64,000 bases of DNA. Source: Posidonia oceanica. Taxonomy: Eukaryota > Streptophyta > Magnoliopsida > Alismatales > Posidoniaceae. The position numbers and the translations under genes are program-made. The notes beneath the pieces are model-generated. The model worked only from the letters and a program-made list of their open reading frames with translations. It was not told where the DNA came from and did no database searches. Location of the stretch: positions 5,769,001-5,833,000 of the forward strand of contig JAZBRS010000013.1 in assembly GCA_037176725.1 (NCBI GenBank), read 5' to 3'. Below, piece by piece: positions 46,506 to 57,805 of this stretch (its first letter is position 1; each line of letters starts with the position of its first letter).

Positions 46506-47306
46506 TGTGGATATGGGGTTTTGGGTGAGGTGAGAAGAGGTGAGCGAAGGTTTTGGGGAAGAAGAGGCTTCTTTTAGCTCTCTTGCTCGCTCTATCTTCT
46601 CTTTCTCGGGGTCCCCTTCTTTGTATCCGACTCCGTCACTCCATGTGTGATGGAATCGGTGTGATCGCCACTCTCGGTTCGTTTTCGCCGGTCCTCGAGA
46701 CGCCTTTGGGGAGATGTAATGTGGTTGCGGGTTCAGCTACCTTGGGACAACGCCAGCATTGCCCAAGGGTGCCCGTGCTTGGTGAGCTCTTTCTTCCTTC
46801 TTCCTCGTATGACAAACGTTAGCAAAGCAAAACAAACATCACAATATAAAGATGGATCAATATGTGTAGTAACCTATCCAGAATTAGTAGAAAAGAAAAT
46901 AAAGAAAGCATAGTGAGATACGTACCCGAGGGGTTTGATCCCCCCGGTTGCAACTAATAGAGATGTATGCCTAACTAAAACAATATATGAACTTGAAATA
47001 AAAATGCTTGATTATACTACGGAATTAAACATGTGATATCAGAAATGAAAAGGAAACAAATGAAATAGAGTCCCCTCTGTCTATGCACAAGGTGCAAACT
47101 GTGTTGACATGAAGCCAACAACGACAAAGGGATGCTCAAGCTTTTCGAAGACTCTCCTTCTTTCAAAACTCTCTTCTCTCTTTCAATTCTTTAGGACCTC
47201 ACTTCTCTAAGACTTTTAATCTTAAGAGAGCATGTGAGTTCCAAAAATTCCTCCACTACTTTTCTCTCTCAAAATTCCGACCTTGAACTCTGTAGGGGTA
47301 TCCTTA

Positions 47307-47314
47307 CTTTATAG
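47307..47314 (-). promoter_or_regulatory. TATA box of LTR G
   Basis: CTATAAAG on the minus strand is followed about 25 bases downstream by CCTACAGAG, a plausible start region. Its place between the palindrome-bearing part and the rest fits a U3/R boundary. Confidence 0.5.
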
Positions 47315-47604
47315 AAGTAAGGGAGGAACAAAAAAGGACACAGATGCCAAGTCAGCAAAGTTTCCTATTTCAGAAGTGTTATACACTGGTAAACCAGCAT
47401 ATAACGTTATAAGCGAGAGTACCCACGTATAACGACCTCCGAGGCATAACTGGCAGGATCAGAGAAGATTCTCAAATTAAGGAGTCTTTAAGTGTGATTA
47501 AACTCGACTTTGATGGCTTTGACTGGTCAACAGATTCCAAAGAAGGCAAAAACATGATTTTTGGATTAGGCCAAATAAGGAAAGCTTTGGGCTGACTGGG
47601 TTGC

Positions 47605-47720
47605 CACGTTGGACGCTGAAAAACCCACAGCCAATGTTAGACGCTGAAAAACCTGCGGCCAATGTTAGACGCTGGAGAACCAGCGGCCAACGTTGTACGC
47701 TGAGAAGCCAGCAGACAACA
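47605..47720. repeat. Short TTGGACGC repeat array in LTR G
   Basis: Four units spaced about 30 bp (GTTGGACGCTGAAAAACC, TGTTAGACGCTG...) share the arms of the palindromes in LTRs E and F, although G is otherwise unlike them. Confidence 0.8.
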
Positions 47721-47930
47721 CCTTTAATCAGTTTAACTTCCAAATTTGGTCAGGACATGAAGAACACTAAGGTTGCCAACATTTGGGGCTTAGATAAGGA
47801 TAGCATTTTGGACATGAGAGGAACATTTGGCTCAAGTGAGACATTCAGGAATGGGTGGAGGGCTTCTAAAAGTGACCTAATGCAAGAGACTATCCTAACA
47901 TGAAGGGAGTGTCAAAACGGGGTATCTACA

Positions 47931-49034
47931 CTAGCTAGTCAAGGTAGAGCATCAGAGACCTGGTGGAACTCTACACCCGTTGAGTATACCGGAATGGAAA
48001 TGGGAACACATCTCTATGGATTTTGTGACTGGATTGCCGCATACCATGAGGAAGAACGACACCGTGTGGGTGATCGTTGATCGGCTAACCAAGTCAGCTC
48101 ATTTTCTTGCTATCCGGGTGAATCTCCCTTTACGGCGGTTGGCAGAACTGTACATGTCGGAGATCATTCGGTTGCATGGTGTTCCTGTATCCATAGTGTT
48201 TGATAGAGACATGCGGTTTACCTCAAGGTTCTAGAGGACTCTGCAGGAAGCTTTTGGCACGGTATTAAATTTCAGTACAGCTTTCCACCCTCAGATGGAT
48301 GGTCAGACTGAGAGGACTATCCAGACTGTGGAGGATATGTTGAGAGCTTGTGCCCTGGACTTGCAAGGAAGTTGGGAGGACCACCTGCCATTGGTTGAGT
48401 TTGTATACAAAAATAGCTACCACTCTAGCATCGGGATGGCACCATACGAGGCTCTGTATGGTAGGCCTTGCAGATCCTCGATTTGCTGGAGCGAGGTAGG
48501 AGAGCAGCAGCTTCTTGGTCCTGAGTTTGTGCAACAATATGCGGACAAGGTGGACTTGATCTACAGAAGGCTTCTGATTGCACAAAGTCGGCAGAAGAGT
48601 TATGCTGACCAGAGGCGGAGACCGTTGGAGTCCTAGAGGGAGAATTTGTGTTCTTGAAGGTTTCACCGACCAAAGGTGTGAAGAGGTTTGGCAAGCGTGG
48701 GAAGTTGAGTCCCCGCTATATTGGCCCGTACCAGATCACGCAGAGGGTTAGTGAAGTAGCATATAGATTGGCCCTACCACTAGAGCTGTCGGCAGTGCAC
48801 AGTGTGTTCCATGTCTCCATGCTGAGGAAGTGTTTGGCTGATGTTTCACAGGTGATCCCTGTTCAGCCAGAGGTGCTCCAGGAAGATCTCTCCTATGATG
48901 AGGAGGCTGTCCAGACTGTTGATCGTAGAGAACAGGCGTTGCGAAATAAGGTGATGCTGCTGGTTCTTGTGAGATGGCAGTATCATGAAGCAGAAGAGGC
49001 CACTTGGGAGTGCGAGGATGACATCCTTGCTTAG
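47931..49034 (+). pseudogene. Integrase core and chromodomain of T
   Basis: The core begins after LTR G: WEHISMDFVTGLP (first Asp, about 47998), IVFDRDMRFTS (second Asp), and [19 protein letters not shown] (Glu, about 48310). TAG at 48232 replaces a Trp codon and TAG 48634 precedes a phase change to 48648. The C-terminal part has GKLSPRYIGPYQI and AVHSVFHVSMLRKC, then REQALRNKVMLLVLVRWQYHEAEEATWECEDDI (about 48930-49020), a chromodomain. That domain targets Tekay/Del integration to heterochromatin by binding histone marks and identifies T as a chromovirus. Confidence 0.9.
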
Positions 49035-49095
49035 TACCCGCACCTTCTCGCCTACCATTGATTTAAGGGGTGAAATCCTTTTTAAGTGTGTATGA
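49035..49095 (+). other. 3' untranslated region and polypurine tract of T
   Basis: A short stretch between the end of pol and the 3' LTR contains AAGGGGTGAAA (about 49067-49077), a weak polypurine tract 18 bases before the LTR; T-rich decay separates them. Confidence 0.5.
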
Positions 49096-50050
49096 TGTAA
49101 CACCCGCGAATTCATTTCCCTTGTATTCTGGTATTCTTAATGAATTCCTTGGTTGTGGTCGGGTGTTACTGGCCTTGCGGGCCCAACTTGTATTTTGTTG
49201 TAAGTCCCATCTGTGGTTTGTGTGGGTCTCCACCTATATTTTGTTATGGACCCCCCACTTGTGGTGGTTGGTGGGACAGATTGTGGTTTAGCCCCTGGCT
49301 CTCTCTCTCTCTCTCTCCCTCTCCCTCCCTCTCTCTCTCTTTTCCCCCCTCCTCCTCTCTCTCCCTCTCCCACTCACCCCCTCACTCATGCCATCCCCCC
49401 TCTCACGCGTGCCTCTCCCCCTTCCCACCCGCTCTTCCCCTCCTCCCTCCTTCCCCGCGCCCGTGCCCTAGTTGGCCGGTGCAGCACTCCCTCCTCCCCC
49501 TCTCTCCACCTCCATCTCCTCCTCCCTCCACCCTCTCCTCCTCCTCCATCTCCCCCTTCCCTTCCCTTCCTCCTCTTCTTCTTCCTCCTCTCCTGTGGTG
49601 GCTATCGGTGGTGGCCGGTGCGTGGTGGTGGCCGGCGGTGGTGCGGCGAGCTCCGGTCGTCGTCCCGGTGAAGCAGTGAGCCTGAGAGCGGCGCGTGGAG
49701 CTCGGAGTTACGTGTGGATCACCGGAGGACGGAGGTTGTCCCTCTGTCTCAAGGTACACGCCTCGCCGTAGTAGCTTAAATGTTTAGAAATTGATATGCA
49801 TGCGTTCATTGCCATGATTATATGCTATGGTAGTGATTTGGTGATTTTTGAGATTTTATGTGGTTTTTGGCCGGATTTATGGCCTGAGTAGCTTAAATGC
49901 TTATATTGTGACTTCCTGGTGGTTTCCGATGTTTTAGGCCTCGGATTGAGACGAATGTGATATGGTTGTGTTGCTTGAGTGGATACGCTCGTTTTTATAT
50001 ATTGCATACTTGTGTTGGCATGGATTTGTTAGTATTTGAGTTTTTGGTAG

Positions 50051-53000
50051 TGTAGACACCCCATTCTGACAGCCTGGAACTTAGTTGTTTTCTTTCGCAG
50101 GCTCGTGTGAACTCTGGAATGGCATTCTCTTTCCTAACCTTTTTTTTTTTTCTCTAATCCATTTTCCAACCCAAACCTAAGCCTAAAACCTTATCCAAAC
50201 CTCCAAGCCTTGACCCAAGCCTTTTTGCAATTTTCAAACCTACCTAAACCCAAGCCCAAGCCCATTTGCAGCTCTTGCCAACTGAGTGTGTTGTACGCTG
50301 GAATAGGCAGCATCCAACGTTGGACGCGTCCTGTGCCAGCGTCCAACGTTGGATGCGCCCTATGTTGGCGTCCAACGTTGGACGCCTCCTGCTCCAGCGT
50401 CCAACGGCTCGGTTACAGCAGCGGCTGTTCCGCCCCCTCCAGCTCACCTCCCGTCCAATCCACCACCACCCCGCACTTACTACCTGTCCTCTCTTGTCCT
50501 CTAGGTCATCCACTACCTTCCAAGGATGAGTTACTACCTTTGGAACCCATCATTGCCATTTCACCTGAAAATCCGCTCTCTCCGCCCTCACAACCTTCGG
50601 CCGCCCGTGTCAGCCACCGCCGTGGCTCCGCCGGCCATCTGACACACCTCTGCCAAGCTCCTGACATTCCTCGAGCCTCCCACACACCCAGAAGCCTCTG
50701 ACACCACCAGCAACCACCTGCAATTCACCTACCAAAGCCGCTGCCCGCACTTGAACCCATGCATTCCAGCAACAAAACACCCTCCTTTGAGCTGTTCTAG
50801 CATTCACCACACTTGCGAGAGAGGGAATTCGACGACTCCAGAGCACAGACGAAGCATCCACCTCCATCCTCGACCTGTCGCTGACCCTTCTGGTGCCTCC
50901 AGCAGCTCGTGGGACCTCACCGGAGTAGCCTCTGCCGCAGCCTCCGCAGCGCCGACGACGAAGGAGGAACCTCCGTTCCAGGCCGTCTAAAGGTTGGTTC
51001 TCTTCCCTTTAGGCCCATGCATGCTAGTGTGATCGTTTTCCTATGCTTTCCATGCCCTTTAGCACAGCACACACCCCTCCATCGCTTGGTTTTCCGACGA
51101 TAAGGAGGAAGAGCTGGGTGGAGCAATCCACCTGCCTGATTTCAACACCAAGCATACCACCATGCTTGTTATCGACCACCTTTGCTTATTAGCTAGTTTA
51201 GTTGAAGTTTCCGGTCGATTTGGCAAGCTCGCTTAACTGAAGTGAAGTTCAGTGTGTTGGACGCGTCATCTGGTGCGTCCAACGTTGGACGCAGCATATG
51301 CCAACGTCTAACACCCTGTCTTGCTTTACTCTTGTTCTAATGCCTTCCATGCTTTGCTATTTTTGGTTTTTTTGTGAATCTATGCTGCATGCCTCCTTTA
51401 CTCGTTTTCAGATGCTATGCTATGTTTGCTTTTGTTTAAACCATGATTTGAATCTTTCTTGTATGCTTTGAATCTGTTTGCTTCCTGCCTGCGTTGGACG
51501 CCTGGGTGAGCCGCGTCCAACGTTGGACGTTGGTTCATCCAGCGTCCAACATGTCTGTTGGTTCTTGTTTGCTGTCATGCTTGTACCATGACTATTTTTG
51601 ATATCCATGCATGTTTCGTGTATGCTTAGAGATGTTTGGCCCCTATGGCAACCATGCTCAGGTTTGCTAAGATCTTTTTAAGTTACATGCACCTTTTTGC
51701 AAGTTTTTTATCCTTTATTTTCATGCATGCTTTCTTTTTATTTCCTCTCATGCATTAAATGCTTGCTAAATGCTCCTTTCTTGCTCTGTCATATTTTTAA
51801 TATGTTTGCATGCATATAGGTGGGGTTTAGAGCTCAGCTCCCCCTTAGCACAGGTAAGCTTGCATGCAGTGGCCATTGGACACCAGAGACTCCAGCGTCC
51901 AACGTTGGACGCTGCTGTCTCCAGCGTCTAACGGCCCTGCTCCTCTGTTTCTTTTTTAGCTTGCATAATGCTCTGATCTTGCTTGTTTACGTGACTTCAG
52001 TGTTTACCTTGCATGCTTAGCTTCCTTTGCAACTGTTCTTCAGCCTTCATTAGTTTATTTGCTATTTTATGCAAGTTTTTTTTGTGTGTTGTGCCTCCCA
52101 GGGTGTTGTACACTGCTGGTGCAGGCGTCCAACATTGGACGCCGGCCTAGCTCACGTCCAACATTCTGGTTGTGCCTCTGGCCTGGCACATGCTGCAATT
52201 GGTAAGTTCTTGGTTCTGTGTGATCCCATGCTTGCATGTTTGCCCTATGCCTGTCTCCAGTAGCCCAAATGCATGTTCCCCTTTTTTTTTATTTTTCTTT
52301 TGTATGCTTTTTTTCTTTTTTCTCTCTGGCTTGTGTTAGACGCCTGTCTCTCTGGCGTCTAACGTTGGACGCCATATGCAAGGGCGTCCAACATGCTGCT
52401 TGCTTTGATCTTTGATCCTAGCTTGCTCCTTGCTCTGATTCCTCCTCTAACCCTCTGTTAAGTTAGTCTTGCATGTCTTGCACCCATCTAGCTGCATTTC
52501 TACATCCGTACTACACCCATATTGCTAGAATGCATCGTTTTCTAAAATGTTGCATGCTGTCTGCCTCCAGTAGGTGTTGGACGTGGCATTGGCAGCGTCC
52601 AACGTTGGACGCCGCTGTTGCCAGCATCCAACGCTTGCAGTTGGCTTGACTCAGTTTTAAAACGCCGATTTTGCTTCGTTTGCCGTTTTCTATGTTTTAT
52701 GGCTTCTACTGCTTGTTGCAACCCCCATGCATGTTGCCTAACCCATGTTTTGACTTCGCACCTCGCTTTCGCCTCGTTTTCTGTGCCTTACATCGTTTTC
52801 CGCACTTTTGTATTGTTTTCCGTGCCTTGCATCATTTTCCGTGCCTTGCATCATTTTTCGCATTTCGCACCGTTTTCCGCACCTGCTTTGCATTATCACT
52901 TGCATGTCGTTTGCATTGCTTGGTTTTCCCCACAGTTTTGTTTTATCACCTGCATCTGCATTAGGGCTATGATGCTTACTGCCTAGGTGTTCTCACAAAC

Positions 53001-53535
53001 CAGGGTCCGCCTAGTTTGGAACACTAGCAGCGTTGCTGAGCACATAGATAGCACGTTTATTTCCCATGCATAGTAGGTAGGCATTCATTGCATTTAGGCA
53101 TTAGGCTAGCACTTCTCTGCATTAGCGCGCGAGATTGCCTAAGAAAGACCGACTCTTGGACGTATCGGGGGTGCCTAACACCTTCCCCGCGTGTAACAGG
53201 AGTCCTTGCCCTTTCTCTTGGCTTGCATCGACCTTTCCTTTATCCTAGGCATGAGTCATAGCATAGCATAGCATTGCATTGCATCCCTTTGCTCCCCTCT
53301 TTGCATCCGGTTTTGCATGTCTTTTCATGCTTTACCCTCGATTTTCCCTGTCTCCCAATTCAATAGACCTGGTGGCGACTCCGATTTTGTCTTATCATTT
53401 CTTTTCTTTTCTTCTGCCAGCATTTTCGAGTCGAGTTTCTTCCCTTAGATCCTGCCGCATATAGTGACCCTAATGTCGATCGATGCACGAGAGCTTTGGC
53501 ATCGTACATGGATTTGATATTTCAGGATTACTATA
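50051..53535 (+). mobile_element. Solo LTR 'F' (Tat type, 3.5 kb) in T's 3' LTR
   Basis: The LTR starts TGTAGACACCCC and ends GGATTACTATA, flanked by GGTAG (50046-50050 and 53536-53540); the intact site is seen in T's 5' LTR near 14730. It contains a GC-rich block ending near 50993 (AAAG/GTTGG), a palindrome array, a short GTTTTCCG array (52770-52880), the core block (53137-53256) and the PBS-like motif TGGCGACTCCG (53373-53383). No PBS follows, so it is a solo LTR. Confidence 0.93.
50285..52640. repeat. Palindrome array in LTR F
   Basis: Central palindromes of the GCGTCCAACGTTGGACGC type are centred near 50377, 51284, 51521, 51904, 52134, 52364 and 52604. Five successive intervals are 238, 382, 230, 230 and 240 bp. 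A cluster of three occurs at 50289-50405. The copies at 50368-50385 and 51275-51292 are perfect 18-bp palindromes; most others differ at one to three bases. Confidence 0.88.
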
Positions 53536-55525
53536 GGTAGAAAATGACTTGAATGTGGATTTTCGGTGTTTTCTTGTGTTGCATGCCTCGGAATGCCATA
53601 TCGAGTGTATGGTTGCATTCCTTATTGAATTCCGGAGATTCTGGTATATGGCATTCTAGTTTTAGAGCTTTATTTGGGTGTTTTGGGATTTAAGTAGGTC
53701 TTATGAGTTTTCTGCCCTACTCTGGTTCGGCACGCCATTTTTCGAACGGTATGTCGATTTTTGGAGGAAACCAGGACACCGGCTCATATCGGTCCTCCGT
53801 TTTTCTGTTAGATTAGGCCAGAACCTGAATTCGGTCGATCGAAATCGATCGGTCTGCCGTTTTCAAGGTTCAATCAGTCCGACCGGTGGATTTGGTTCCA
53901 CCGAATCAGGGATTTTCGGTCGATTAATGAGATATCAGTCTGCCAATTCCTGTGCCGGACCGGTCAATCGGTGGATTTGGTTCCACCGAATCACGGATTT
54001 TCGGTCGACCGGTGGGATTTTCCAGTCTACCGATTTTGGTCTAGGTTGCTCTCTCGGGCTTATTTTCCGATGTGGTTTCTATGGTTGGTTTTGGGGCATA
54101 TTGTGCTTTAGCCCATGATATTAATAAATGTTTTAAAAGAGATTTTTAAGGAAAACATGGTTGGTTTGCAAATGATTTTGCCGAGGTTTTCTGTGGCCGA
54201 AACACTGGGAGTTGTGTTGGCTGGACCCGAGGGTGCGACGGCATTCCTGGTGTGTCGCACACTTCGCCTGGGTTGAGGCTTTGGGGGTCGGAGTGCCGGC
54301 CGTACCTAGCGGTATTATAGTAGCAGGCTCGAGAGGTATGATACTCCTGCGTAGCTGGGCCTGATACCTAGTTGTTATGGGCACCGGGACTCGCTTGGTT
54401 TTGGGTGCTGGCTGAGCCTACGGGTTGGAGCCTCTAGTGGTTCGGAGCACTGGTGCTGGCTAAGCCTAGGGGTTGGAGCCTCTAGTGGTTCGGAGCACTG
54501 AGCTGAGGTCGTCGTATATTAGGCATGCCCTATGGTTTGTCCTGATTGAGGACAACTCGCCCAGTTGGGGTGAGTAGCTTTCTCAGGTGGGGATCGCTTT
54601 TGAGGTGTCTCTAGTGATGAGATGCCGAGATGGACACACTCCTCCACAGGATTGGTGTTCGTGGCAGTGCAGTGAGCTACAGGGGTGAGTCCCTGGCTAT
54701 TGCTTGAGGCCAGGTTGGTTGCTTGGTGCCAGGCAACACGATCCGTTGTGGTTTTACGCCCACAGGGCTGTGTTTGGTTGTTGCTGGCCGTATTAGGCCT
54801 AGAGCTTTGCTTGAGTTTGGGCTTTATGAGGTTTTGCTGTGTTTTGGGCCGTATTGGGCCTAATGCTTTTCTGCCTGTGTATGGCGTGAGATTGTGGTTT
54901 GAGTTTTGGGCTGTATTGAGCCTAATGCTTTTCCACCAATTTATGACGTGTGGTTTTGGTTTTGAGTGATGGGCTAGTGGGCCATTATATTGATTGAGAT
55001 TTAGTTTTACGAGGTATTTCTGCCTTGTTTTGGCTGGTGGGTCAAGTGTCTTCCCAGCCTGAGAGGTTGGAGGGTTTTGAGTTGTGCTGAGGTTTTGGAC
55101 CGTTGGGCCGTGGTTTGTGAGATATTTTGTGAACACTTGTCTTTCCCGGTTTTAGCATAGTGGCTTTGGGAAGGGTGTTTTAATTGATTATATTGATTGT
55201 TGTGGACCCGGATTTGGGGTTTTGACCGGTTGTGCCGTATTTGAGATTTTTATGCTGGTTTCTGGCATGGTTTTTGTGAGGTGTGTGCTGGGTGACAATT
55301 TCTGGTCACTCATGTGTGTTTTGTGTGGTTTTCAGTTGCAGGTGCAGATGATTACCTGGTTCGGAGTTCTAGTGTATATAGTGGGAGTCACGTAGCTGTC
55401 CACCGCAGGTTCTTGGCATAGATATTTGTTGTTTAGCTCAGTAGTTTATATTAATTGTTGTAATTAATTAAGTTTTAAATTTGTTGGGCTTTTGGTTTGT
55501 GTTGGTAGCGACTCGGGTCGTTACA

Positions 55526-57200
55526 ACAGCATACGTTGCCCCTGCCTCTGCTGCACAACCATTGCCCGCAGCAACTTCTAATCCTGTCCTCGCCAGGTTG
55601 GGAAATCTAGAAAGAGCACTTCGTCAAGTGCAAGGCACGGACCGCAAGTCCTTCCAATTTCGGGACCTCTGTCTCTTTCCAGAGGCGACACTCCCTTCGA
55701 AATTCCGCATCTCAGAGTTCGAAAAGAATAACGGTAGAGACTGCCCCATCTCGCATCTGAGAGCATACAGCGGAGACCTTCCTCAGCTTCAAGCTGACAA
55801 CACACTCCTGATCCGTCTGTTCCAGAAGAGTCTGACCGGCCCCGCGCTCAAGTGGTTCACTTCCCTTGACATAGCCACTATCCAGACTTGGAACGACCTT
55901 TCCCAGGCTTTCCTTGGGTAGTATTCTTTCCACCTCGACTCGATATCCAAGCGAGAAGATCTTGTCGCCATTTGATAGAGGCCCCATGATCCATTCGGGG
56001 AGTATGTCGACCGCTAGTGTTCCGTAGCCGCCCAAGTCAGAGATAGACCCTCCGTTAAGGAATCTATCGACATTATTGTCAAAGGGGCGCAGCCAGCGAC
56101 TGGAGTCCTGCTATCATTTCAACCATTCGCTAAGCTTGCATCGCTGATTATTGCTGGCACCTGTGTGGAAAGCTCACTACGAAGTAAGAATTTCCCCGCA
56201 CTTGCTGTAATAGCTGGGCAGATCAACGATAATTCCAACAGCAATCACCGCGGTGGCACCCGCAATAGAGACTCCGCTCCCGACTACTCCAAACAGCACG
56301 CCATCGCCTACGTCGAACCTCCTGTAGAGCCTGCCTATGCAGCGAGTCAGCCAGACTCTTCTCAGCTAGATTAAGCACATAGTTTTGTACACACTGCCAC
56401 CGTCAACCCCGTGCATCACGTTGCACCCGCTCGGGAAGGACTACAGCCAGGGCAAAGATGAGCTCGTCGGGCTGAGTGTGATTACACCCGTCTACCCGAG
56501 CCACTGAGCGTCATCTTCCCTTAGGTTGAGTCATTCCTGAGACTCTCGGCTGTCCGTCCATCACTGAATCCCCCTCTGTAGTGGCATAACATGGATCAGT
56601 TCTGCAGTTTCCATCGAGCCACAGGGGCACTTGACAGATGACTGCGTCACTTTATGGGATGCCGTCCAGGGCCTGATCGATCGAAAGATCTTCAGCGTTG
56701 CCGCGCAGGAGGCAGCACCTACACTGGTACCTACACATGCACTTGCAGCAGCACTTGCACAACTTAGTGTAGCCGACCCTTCCTCTTCTGAGCCTGTAGG
56801 CTTCAAAAATGTCGGAACCTCAGGGGTCTTCTCCCTCACTCCAATCTTTTCTGAGTTCAGGTCCGCCCCGGTGGATCCTTTCGATCCCATCGGTGCAATC
56901 TCCTCTTCTCATCTTCCCTAGTTCGCTTGGGGGACGCTCGGAGACGCAACAGCAGCATCACCAACGAGCCCGATTGCAACACCATCCAGGTCAGCTTCTC
57001 CTCCAACCCTAGCAGCTCTAGTGCTCCGTGCATTGCCACCAGCAGCTCTAGTGCTCCCTGCACTGCCCTTAGCAGCTCCAGTGCTCCTTGCACTGCCACC
57101 AGCAGCCCCAGTGCTCCTCGCACTGCCGACAGCAGACCCCGTCGACAGCGTCAGCAGTGTGGGAGTGGACCCAGCACCTTCCTCCTGAGGTTGCTGACAG
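55526..57200 (+). pseudogene. gag of Tat element C, C-terminal part
   Basis: The frame resumes at the ACAGC duplication with AYVAPASAAQP. The capsid core (FQFRDLCLFPEATLP ... LIRLFQKSLTGPALKWFTSLD) is at 55650-55870. Stops include TAG 55919, two near 55973, TAG at 56014 (a Trp codon intact in B) and more up to 56580. The zinc-binding CSFHRATG segment (about 56605) has a one-base insertion that shifts phase to 56631. The frame ends at TAG near 56919. No protease or RT follows: the sequence passes straight to a 30-bp minisatellite and the 3' tail, so C was a gag-only, non-autonomous element. Confidence 0.83.
57005..57130. repeat. 30-bp minisatellite at end of C's gag
   Basis: About four units read AGCAGCTCTAGTGCTCC then a TGCACTGCCACC-like half, each encoding Ser/Ala/Pro-rich residues in phase. 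A GACAG/GTAAGTCC donor-like site follows near 57199. Confidence 0.85.
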
Positions 57201-57805
57201 GTAAGTCCCTCTTATCCCACTTTTGATTTCTGCATCGTCTTTTCTTTTATTTCCATTTTGTTTTGCATTTTCTCGCCTAACGGAAAACCATGAAAAACAT
57301 AAAATCAGCAAAAACCAAAAACATGCATTCCTTTTTTCATTCCTCTGCATCCGGGTTGGCAGCCCTAACTGCCCGGTTGACGCCCGTCAAAATGTTTATT
57401 CGGGCTGGCAGCCCTAACTGCTCGGTGATGGGTCCATTAACCTATCATTCTGCATTCCTCTGCATTAGGCTGGCAGCCCTAACTGCTCGACGATAGGTTC
57501 ATCAACTTATCACCCTGCATTTCCCTCTGCATTATCCCATTGCATCCCCCACTGGCATTTCACATCCCGCACGGTGAGCCCTTACATCCATCTCATTGCA
57601 TCGGGCTGGTAGCCCTAACTAATCGGCTGTCAAATTCATTAGTTTTGTCTCCACCTTGCATTTTGATGCCATGGGCGCTTTGGCTGTCCCATGGTATCGT
57701 TCATTGATAAACGATACCAGGGGCATCTTCATTTGTTGTCCCATGGTATCACATTTCCATTTGCATCTGGGCTGACATCCCTAACTGTTACGGGAGCATC
57801 TACGG
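57201..57805 (+). other. 3' tail of element C (inverted-repeat rich)
   Basis: Five copies of GGGCTGGCAGCCCTAACT or close variants occur (57352-57790); each is itself nearly palindromic. They alternate with GATGGGTCCATTAACCTATC- and GATAGGTTCATCAACTTATC-type inverted repeats. The 57598-57770 part aligns with D's tail and holds the conserved stem-loop at 57688-57723. There is no 3' LTR: the tail runs into B near 57805. Confidence 0.75.

Larger units (their letters stand above)
46506..47930 (-). mobile_element. Solo LTR 'G', minus strand, in T's integrase
   Basis: This 1425-bp insertion starts TGTGG and ends TATCTACA on the plus strand, flanked by CTAGC (46501-46505 and 47931-47935). On the minus strand it begins TGTAGATACCCCGTTTTGACA, the Tat-like start. 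A TATA box (CTATAAAG, minus, 47307-47314) lies about midway, and TTGGACGC palindromes lie in the U3 part (47605-47720). It lacks the conserved core block of the other Tat LTRs, so it belongs to another family. Confidence 0.88.
13766..55525 (+). mobile_element. Tekay/Del-type chromovirus 'T' carrying three nested insertions
   Basis: This is a complete but decayed Ty3/gypsy element flanked by ACAGC duplications (13761-13765 and 55526-55530). Its order is LTR, PBS, gag, protease, RT, RNase H, integrase, chromodomain, LTR. Removing nested D, G and F with their target duplications leaves about 10.8 kb, a normal size for Tekay. The LTR ends are TGTAACAC...GTTACA. The two LTRs differ at about 20 of the first 206 positions, so it is old. 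Frameshifts, stops and a lost RT catalytic residue make it non-autonomous. Confidence 0.93.
49096..55525 (+). mobile_element. 3' LTR of T, split by solo LTR F
   Basis: The parts 49096-50050 and 53541-55525 (plus duplicated GGTAG) together give about 2.94 kb, matching the 5' LTR at 13766-16669. The end GGTCGTTACA is followed by the ACAGC duplication and the continuing gag of C. A roughly 50-bp local duplication (GGTTGGAGCCTCTAGTGG) lies near 54420-54500. Confidence 0.92.
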
